Assembly: GCF_002234675.1 (NCBI RefSeq)
Contig: NC_019871.2
Location: forward strand, 17,020,331-17,084,330
Source of the DNA: Oryzias latipes
Lineage: Eukaryota; Chordata; Actinopteri; Beloniformes; Adrianichthyidae
Direction: 5' to 3'
Length of the DNA: 64,000 nucleotides
Of this stretch, positions 39,795 through 64,000 are shown piece after piece. A model generated the notes under the pieces. It saw only the letters and a list, made by a program, of their open reading frames with translations. It was not told where the DNA came from and did no database searches. Numbering within the stretch: the stretch's first letter is position 1; each line of letters begins with the position of its first letter. The position numbers and the translations under genes were made by a program.

Positions 39795-40307
39795 CTAGCT
39801 AGTCTGAAAATAAGCCTGTCCAAAGAGGAATGTTTTCAGTCTAACTTGGAATGTAGAAACTGTGTCGGCCTCTCTTACATGAACTGGGAACTTATTCCAT
39901 AAAACAGGGGCTTGGTGGCTAAATGCTCTACCTCCAACTGTACTTTTACTAATTCTAGGAACCACAAGCAGTCCTGCATTTTGGGAGTGAAGTGTTCTAT
40001 TTGGGTGGTAAGGGACTATGAGGTCCTTAATATAGGATGGGGCCATACCATGTAAGGCCTTATAGGTTAACAGGAGGATCTTGAACTTGATTCTAGAATC
40101 AACTGGGAGCCAATGGAGCGAAACTAACACAGGAGTGATGTGATCTCTTCTGCTGGTTCCTGCTAACAATCTAGCTGCTGCGTTCTGAACAAGCTGGAGA
40201 CTTCTTAAGGAACTCTTAGGACACGCTGCTAACAAGGAGTTACAGTAATCCAGTCTAGACGTAACAAACGCTTGGATGACTTTTTCAGCATCACTCTTAG
40301 AAAATAT
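39795..40307 (-). mobile_element. L2-type LINE remnant (reverse transcriptase C-terminus)
   Basis: The minus-strand frame reads SDAEKVIQAFVTSRLDYCNS, then LQLVQNAAARLLAGTSRRDH, SLHWLPVDSRIKFKILLLTY, SYIKDLIVPYHPNRTLHSQN and ends ...RLKTFLFGQAYFQTS. The LDYCNSLL, LQxVQNAAARLL and LHWLPV blocks are characteristic of L2/Maui-type LINEs. 5' sequence of the same LINE continues at 40629-40800, interrupted by an LTR-like insertion. Confidence 0.85.
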
Positions 40308-40628
40308 TGTAACAATCCAGCTGGACCGTCACTTAAGCGGGTTAGCGTAAGCCAAACTGCTCGTGGGGATGTTGAAGAGGTTTCTTTGGAGAGCTGTCCG
40401 TGCCCCATACACTGCACAACCCCGGTTAGTCTCAGGGAGGAATAAACAGAAGAGAGGCAATATCTCTTTTTGAGCAACAAGCTCATATATTCCAATATAC
40501 ACAAACAGCCCCAACAGCATAGAAGTAACTTCAGTTCACAACCCTCTGACTCAAGGTTTCATCCTAAAAGTCCCCACTTCCCATCAGCCTTAGGGGCTCA
40601 AGGCGGGGCTAACTCCAAGGTCGCTACA
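40308..40628 (-). mobile_element. Solo-LTR-like insertion inside the L2 LINE
   Basis: A 321-bp block splits the L2 reading frame. On the minus strand it starts TGTAGCGACCTTGG and ends GGATTGTTACA, that is TG...CA ends with short TGTA/TACA inverted termini, as in LTRs. No internal region is present. Flanking bases (atat-rich) do not give a clean 5-bp duplication. Whether the parent was gypsy-like or another LTR element is unknown. Confidence 0.6.
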
Positions 40629-40800
40629 GTATATTTCTGATTTTAGCAATATTCCGCAGGTGAAAAAAGGCAGTTCTACACGCCTGAGATATGTGAGCCT
40701 TAAATGATAAATCCTGGTCAAATAAAACCCCAAGGTTTCTAACTGTAGAATTGGGGGCTATACTTGCATCATCCAGCAGCAAACCTTCACCTGGCTTCAT
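40629..40800 (-). mobile_element. L2-type LINE remnant, upstream segment
   Basis: Continues the L2 element beyond the LTR-like block. The minus strand reads toward LRNI before the break, and the plus strand carries aaataaaaccccaaggtttc, typical of this LINE region in fish. Confidence 0.6.
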
Positions 40801-41811
40801 GGCATGTGGAGTGGAAGATTATTCTGCTCTAAAGAATCTTTTTCTTATTTGCTGTTAACATTATTATCAGTCATCTTAATCATTATTTGTACAGGTGTGC
40901 ACTCATTTGAATCTATGCATTAATGCTGTATAAGGAAAGATTTAAAAAAAAAGGTATAATTGGGGAAAAAATTAACTATTCCTAAACATTTTTTGCATGT
41001 TACTAAGTTATAACACAAAATGTAAAACTATTGAGACATAAAATCCGCTCTTTGCACTTTTGGTGTTTTCTTCTTCATATAGTTGATATTTTGACTTTGA
41101 GACATTAATTTACTTGAGACAGAAAAAAGGGGATGCCATTGTTTCAGGTGAAAGCTAATAAAAATTCAATTTAATATAGAAGGCAGAAGGTAACAAAACA
41201 TTTTATTAACTTATGCAATCTAAAGTGACAAATCCCAGTAAACTAAAAATGGATTCTATATATTCATTTATAGAATATTATACTTCAAACAGAAGTAGGT
41301 AAACTGAAAAAACTAATCCTGATGTCACTATATTCTTTGTGTGCTTAGTATTTGCTCATTAGTCATCATAGTGGTTTTTTTAATTCATAGATTTAGTTTT
41401 ATTGCCATATAAGCTTGGTCCAATTATTTCTTTGTTTTTTTGTTTTTTTCAAGAAATGCACTTTAATTAAACATTCTTCTATAATTCACATGTTTAGGGC
41501 TGTGCTGATTAGTTGTAGCTAAACTATTTTCTTCAAATGACGGCTTAGAAACAGTAAAAAACGTGTATTTTAGGAGCAGGTTGTAGTGGTCACAGACTGA
41601 TTCAGGGATTTTTCAGCTTTCCACTTTCAAAAATCCCCCATTACCACATGAAAGTAGGCCAGTATGTGCCTGTAACACTAAAATATTCAGTAGCAGTACA
41701 CGGTACAAGAAATGGAAGAGTGCAGTTGCTTGTATGACCTCGTTCAAACACAGATTTATTTTAAGAAAACCTATCTTATTGTAATTCAACTAATATGAAT
41801 AATAATTACAT
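40801..41811. other. Intergenic AT-rich DNA, nothing recognised
   Basis: No convincing frame, splice site pair or repeat end seen in this kilobase. Confidence 0.45.
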
Positions 41812-42636
41812 GACAGAATCACACAGTTTGTTGCAAATTTGTTGGCTGCACATCCATGATGTCAATCTCTCGTTACACCACATCCCAAAGGTTCTCTATT
41901 GGGTTGAGATCTGGTGACTTTGGAGGCCATTTGAGGACAGAGAACTCATTATCATGTATAAGAATCCAGTCTGAGATGATTCCAGAATTATGACATGGTG
42001 CCTTCTCCTGCTGGAAGTAGACATCAGAAGATGGTACACCGTGGTCATAAAGGGATGAACATGGTCAGCAACAAGACTCAGGTGGTCTGTGGCATTACAA
42101 AGGGGCTCAAAGTGTGCCAATAATATATCCCCCACACAATTACACCATCACCAGCCTGAACCGTTAAAACAAGGCAGAATGGAGATGCTCTTCTGCAGAC
42201 CTCAGTTTTAATCATTGGTTATTTGAGTTCCTCCTGCCTTTCTATCAGCTGGAACCAGTCTGGCCGTTCTCCTGTGACCTCTGGCATCAACGAGGTATTT
42301 CCACCACAGAACTGCTGCTCACTGGATATTTTCTCTTTTTTTGGACCATTTTCTATAAACCCTATAGATGGTTGTGGGTGAAAATACCAGCAGATCAGCA
42401 GTTTCTATAATCTTCAGACCAGTCTCTCTGCCACCAACAACCATACCCCACTCAAAGTCTCTTCAATCACCCTTTTCCTTGTTCTGATGCTCGGTTTGAA
42501 CTGCAGCAGATCGTCTTGACCATGTCTACATGAGTAAATGCCTTGAGTTGCTATTGCCTGATTGGCTGATTAGAAATATGTGTTAGCAAGCAGTTGGACA
42601 GGTGTGCCTGATAAAGTGGCCAGTGAGTGTGTGTGT
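41812..42636 (-). pseudogene. Tc1-like transposase pseudogene and one element end
   Basis: The minus strand starts with the terminal motif cactcactggccactttatc near 42636 and reads through a decayed Tc1-like transposase. Near the 3' part it encodes NEFSVLKWPPKSPDLNPIEN followed by LWDVV, a stop, and REI. SPDLNPIENLW is the signature around the last acidic residue of the DDE catalytic triad. Frameshifts, a stop and a central deletion (around 42150) make it dead. The far end is lost near 41812. Confidence 0.85.
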
Positions 42637-43049
42637 CCACATGGGACTTCTCTTTGTACAGTAAAAATATGGGTCTGCCGAAACTGCTGCCAAGTTGCAT
42701 GACAGGCAGGAAACACAGCACAGTGAAAGGGAGGGAACAACAAGTGATGGCTGCATATGAGGAAAGGGTTTCAAAGGAGGAAATGAACTAATGAACTCGC
42801 AATTATTTGGCTACTACCATCTCAGTGATACAGATTATGGATTCTCTTGTTAAAAAAAGGGTGACAAAATGAGAACAGCAGAGTGGAATGCCATTACAAA
42901 TGAAAATAACTTCAAAAACTTTTTTTTAATGTTTCCTAATATAGGCTCAAAGTGTAAAAACTATTGCTTTTGTTATTTTTGCAACGCTTATAGAAGCTTT
43001 TATTGATGATTTCTTAATCTTTTTCAATCAATATGCTAATATTTGGATT

Positions 43050-43240
43050 TGGAAATGGTTTATTTGAAGCAATCAAATAAGAACAGTACACAAAAACAAT
43101 ACAATCATCAGTTATACATTCATACAATGACCTATCAAACTGAGGATAATTAGACATATTAATAAATATTGCTTGAAAGGGAGTGGAAGGAAGTGAATTT
43201 ATATAATCCCACCCCTGTTCCACCGTAACCATTTTATTAC
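43050..43240 (-). repeat. Probable LINE 3'-end repeat
   Basis: tggtttatttgaagcaatcaa ... gggagtggaaggaagtgaat ... ataatcccacccctg resembles a dispersed teleost LINE tail in reverse orientation. No coding part is present and the family is not certain. Confidence 0.35.
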
Positions 43241-45190
43241 ATGATTTATCAATATCCGGTTCCTAGCTTTTATCAGACAGAATTAAGAATCATAAAGTAT
43301 CAATATAGCACGTGATAAAGATGAATTACTTAATTATTATGTAAAAATAACTATTTTAGAAATCAACATGACAAATGCAGATCAGTTATCCAAAATAAAT
43401 ACAGATTATGTTACTTATAAAAGTCATTTATATGATTAAAAATAATACTATATCAGTAAACTAGACATAACACTGTTTCAAAAACCTTCAAAGCAAGAAA
43501 TGCTCAAGTATCAAAGTTAAAATATGTGCAAAATTACAATAGGAAAAAATCATGAATCAATGTTTGGAGCAAGTGAAGTAATATCATTATAAATCAATTA
43601 ATTCAACCATCTTCAATAATTGATTAAGCATTTTTTTTTACAATAAGGTAATGCTGTGAAAATAAAATAAGATAAAAAAGGGTCCGTAATCTGTCGAATA
43701 TTGATTTAAATATTTGTGGTCTAGTGTGTGTTAGTGTGTGTGTGGGGGGGGGGCAATTGACCCCCTCATAGCTCCACCCCTGCATTTAGCCCTTCTACTT
43801 GCCTTCCCACACTTGTGGTATTGTAAAGTCATTTTGGATGTTTGCAATGGTCATACTGAGTTAATGTTTTTACGCTGTAACCTTAGACATGTAAAGGGGT
43901 GTTTGTTGCTGAAGCTCACATCCTGTTCAGTACGTTTACTAACAAGCAAAATGTTGTCACCTGACACTTTTTCAGCTCCACAGGCAGTAAGTCTCCAGCG
44001 GTGCAGTCAATCAAAGTTTTAATGACTTTTGGCTCCTGCTGCCAATCCCCTCTACTTTTCCTAACGATTGATAAACTGTCATCCTTTTTAATGAACTTTG
44101 AAAATTTCCATTTCCATTCATCCATTTTCTTGACTCATTTTATCTCCTTCTGCATCATGGAGTTGCTGGGGCCTGTCCTGTTTGCTGTTGGACTATTGGT
44201 GGGGTACACCCTGGACATGTCAATTAAAAAATCTTTCTCTTTAACTTTGTGTCACCAGAATGTATTCATCTGTTTTTATTTACTAGACTGTATTCAAATG
44301 TCATAACTCATTGCCACATGTTAAAAGAGTCCATGCTTCCTTCTCTTTTTTTCTTGAGATTGCTTATCTGTAACCATCCTGTGGCTTCATGTGTTTGGAG
44401 TGGGTTTCATTCAGGATGTTTTATGCTCCTACTACCCCGTCTGTGCAGCTGTAAAGTGCTCATTTTAAAAGCAGCTACCCTGCCAAGAACTGTTCATTTT
44501 CCTTTCTTTCTCTTCAGCCGTCAGAGCTCTGCACCAGTAGTTGCAATGATAAATTGCGTTTGTGTGCACTGCAGCTGGATTGTATATCAAGAACTGCAGC
44601 ATGTACAGGGTGTAGGTATAATAAAAGCAATAGATGTGCAATATACCTCAATCCAATTTAGCAGCACTGCAGTGTGCGATCATAATGGAGAACTGAATCA
44701 ATCTTGTTGAGTCGGTCTGAGTAAAAACTGAGTTGTACAAATATTGCCGTCACACGTGTCACGCTTTACTGAGCTGCACTGTGCTTGTAGACGCCTGTTC
44801 TGTTGTGGGTAAGACACGTAGAACAAATGTGTTTGCCTCAACAATTTAAAGGTTGGAACTGGTTTATGGATTTGCTTAACCAACTTGACTCTCCCTCTTG
44901 AAGCAATGAAATTGTGCATAATTGAGTTAGCCTGCCTAACTGATCCACGGTGCATTTGAGTTCATCAGCCCTAACTAACTAATTATTAGAGATTTTGGTT
45001 TTCTATTTAAAAGATTAAACAGGAAATCTTGTGTTTTTTCAAAAACTGATGCCTCAATTGTTCTATTAAAAACATTCTACAGGAACAGCAAACAAATGAG
45101 TATCAAAATGTAGTTTACTCTGGGTGTACTAGGAATGAAATTCTGCTTTTTCTCCCCCAAAAGTTACCATTTATCAAAGACAGAACTCAC
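43241..45190. other. Intergenic spacer between gosr1 and the trarg1 3' end
   Basis: AT-rich with a short GT/G-rich tract at 43725-43752. Open frames around 44.0-44.7 kb show no recognisable domain and no splice context. Confidence 0.4.
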
Positions 45191-45194
45191 AGAC

Positions 45195-46953
45195 CATGCA
45201 TGGTAACATTTATTCCTTACATGCAAAATATACATGACAAGGATGACACACTACTACATACACTTTACCCCAAAAGAAACAGGAATATAAAAATGTAGTA
45301 AAAAAGAATATTTAAGAAGTTCAATGACAAAGCAGTGCTTCTGGGATCTCCTCAGTGCCAGTTCCATAGATGAACAATGTGGGTGAATCCTTGAGTCAGT
45401 AAACATAAGGAATCTTTAGTTTTTGGATCTATTTTATGTGAAAAATGCTCATTTCATGACATCATGACTTAGACCAGTTCCCAACAGCTGCTCTGAATAA
45501 GCAGAGCTTTAACTGTTGGAGCCCTTAAACCAATGAAACTCGAACCATTTTGAGATTTTTTGTCATCTTTAGTGGAAAAAAGTAAACACAAGAAAGGAAG
45601 AACACGTCATTTTAATAATGGAGCGGCAACTTTAGGTGTGTTTGCAGGATTAGCATGTAAAAATATCAGCATAACAGTCACATGTATGTGCAGGAACAAC
45701 GTAATACAGAGGTCTCCTTAAAAGTGTTGCATACTTGGATATTTGGGATGGCTTCGTTAAATGCTTTTTGTTTTAAGTCAAGCTCATAGACCTGCTCATT
45801 TACAAAAATAAGAGTCAGCCTGTTTGTCCAGCAGCATGCGTACATATTGCATATATAATTCCATATGAATACTTCTTATACAAGTACAGAGAACAATGCC
45901 TTTTAACAGTCACTGTGTGGAGAGGAAAATGGTCACTGCCTGTAAAATAATAAAAATCAATGTAAATGTAGAGGAGCTGGGAGGCAGGCAGCAGTCAATG
46001 CGTCAGAATGAGGGTTATTTGGTTTGGTGCAAGGCTTAGTCATGCTTTAAGCAAGGTCGTGGGGATGCATGGAGGCTGTTGGGGACCGATGACAGCCCTC
46101 GTGCGTTAAGTGTGACTCTGCTAATTTTACACTAATCACTGTATCGTGTACAAACCTGTGATCCCCTTAACAGGCAAGAAGAATGTACGTTCCAAAAGAA
46201 GGCATAACGTCGGTAATTTACATTCAGACATGCAGTTGGTATCAATTCTTATAGTTAGAAAACCAAAATTTTACACACATGAAAATAAAATCATTAAATC
46301 AATCAAGCTGAAAGTTCTGTTGCCTGCCCCTTTTCCCCCACAAGTCCTTAAATTTGTCCTCGTAATTCAAGCACTGATAATGCCTTCTTTCTCTCACCAA
46401 AAATTTGCATACAAAGATTTATTTTAAAAAGTTCCTATAGAGTGTGTATATTCATATATCCAAATCTATTTGCTGCTGTGTATACTTTGAATGCAAGAGG
46501 TTCAGTAATTTATGCTTTAATACATCTTTGCTAGTTTTGTTGGAGGGGAGCCCATCACAGATGTAAACAGTTCACTTTCCACACTCTCTCCCTTTGCATA
46601 CACCAAACAACTTCTTCATTTGAAGAAAGAAAAAAAAAACACATTGGAGCCCCCCTCCTCACACATTAACACGCACACCTATTGGCATTCTTCTTTTTTT
46701 AACCTGAACAGTTTGGATCAGGGGATTCTGTCAAGCAAATGCTGCTGAAATCTAATGCATGCATCTTCACTCATTTTCTGATGTCTTTTTGTTGCAAGAC
46801 CATCTACGATCTTGACTACTTTTAATGTCTGAAGTTGCCACAATGCACCACGTACACCTTTTTTTTAAATAGTTCTTTCTTTTCTGTTCAGCATCTGTCA
46901 CTTGCATTGCATGTCTCCTAGTTTCATGTCTCGGTTCCATCCAGGTCAGTGCT
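45195..46953 (-). other. trarg1: Probable trarg1 3' UTR
   Basis: From the inferred trarg1 stop codon to the minus-strand AATAAA (TTTATT at 45209-45214) the sequence holds no transposon I can see, unlike both flanks. This fits a conserved long 3' UTR of about 1.75 kb. It is inference from signals only. Confidence 0.45.
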
Positions 46954-63882
<16,929 letters not shown>

Positions 63883-63886
63883 TTAA

Positions 63887-64000
63887 AACCCACTCCAAAG
63901 AAAATGTTTGCATTTTTAACATTTTCTTGTAGCATTTTTTCATTATGGAGAACACAAAAGAAGTCAAAAAATGCATTTCTAAATATTTCTTTATTCAAAT
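63887..64000. mobile_element. Kolobok-like element end at the window edge
   Basis: TTAA at 63883-63886 followed by AACCCACTCCAAAGAAAATG, matching the terminal repeat at 7489-7509. The element runs past the window end. Confidence 0.5.

Noticed and set aside
44001..44710. Open frames of 101 and 153 codons
   Set aside because: Cys/Phe/Leu-rich low-information translations, no splice sites or domain; likely chance.

Overview
The window is vertebrate nuclear DNA, most likely from a ray-finned (teleost) fish. The genes are multi-exon with GT/AG introns, the intergenic DNA is AT-rich, and there is a dense, mixed load of fish-type transposons: Tc1/mariner, hAT, Harbinger, Kolobok-like and piggyBac-like MITEs, L2 and RTE-type LINEs, an RLE-type retrotransposon and tRNA-like SINEs. 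No species can be named from the sequence alone.

Layout. Positions 1-1155 hold the last two coding exons of a beta-A crystallin gene (cryba1, +). Positions 3536-20626 hold a complete carboxypeptidase D gene (cpd, +) in 21 exons; my splice model sums to 4104 nt (1367 codons plus stop), with phases closing at every junction. Inside cpd intron 19, on the opposite strand, lie three phase-compatible exons (18836-19751) of a gene I do not recognise. Positions 24045-38048 hold a complete Golgi SNARE gene (gosr1/GS28, +) in 9 exons (747 nt, 248 codons plus stop), including a 30-nt microexon. On the minus strand, 63282-46954 holds trarg1 (tusc5), a three-exon dispanin/CD225-family gene (552 nt, 183 codons plus stop) with a roughly 14.9-kb first intron full of transposons and a probable long 3' UTR to about 45190. 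gosr1 and trarg1 converge on a repeat-rich gap (38.7-45.2 kb).

The genes do not form an operon or a single pathway. cpd and gosr1 products both act in the Golgi/trans-Golgi secretory route, and trarg1 encodes a vesicle-associated regulator of GLUT4 traffic, so a loose membrane-trafficking theme exists, but co-location is best read as conserved vertebrate synteny (CRYBA1, CPD and GOSR1 are also close together on human 17q11.2). The cpd and gosr1 promoters both carry CRE-type TGACGTC motifs.

The most notable observations are the unrecognised antisense gene nested in cpd, a hairpin of two oppositely oriented piggyBac-like MITEs (53370-53817), a hAT MITE nested within a Kolobok-like element with both target-site duplications readable (6564-7509), a large inverted LINE pair (51.2-53.1 kb), a THAP-domain first exon left by a transposon (39224-39296), a 684-bp Harbinger-type element, and an orphan exon-like open frame in gosr1 intron 5. 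I found no sign of an undescribed enzymatic or defence system.
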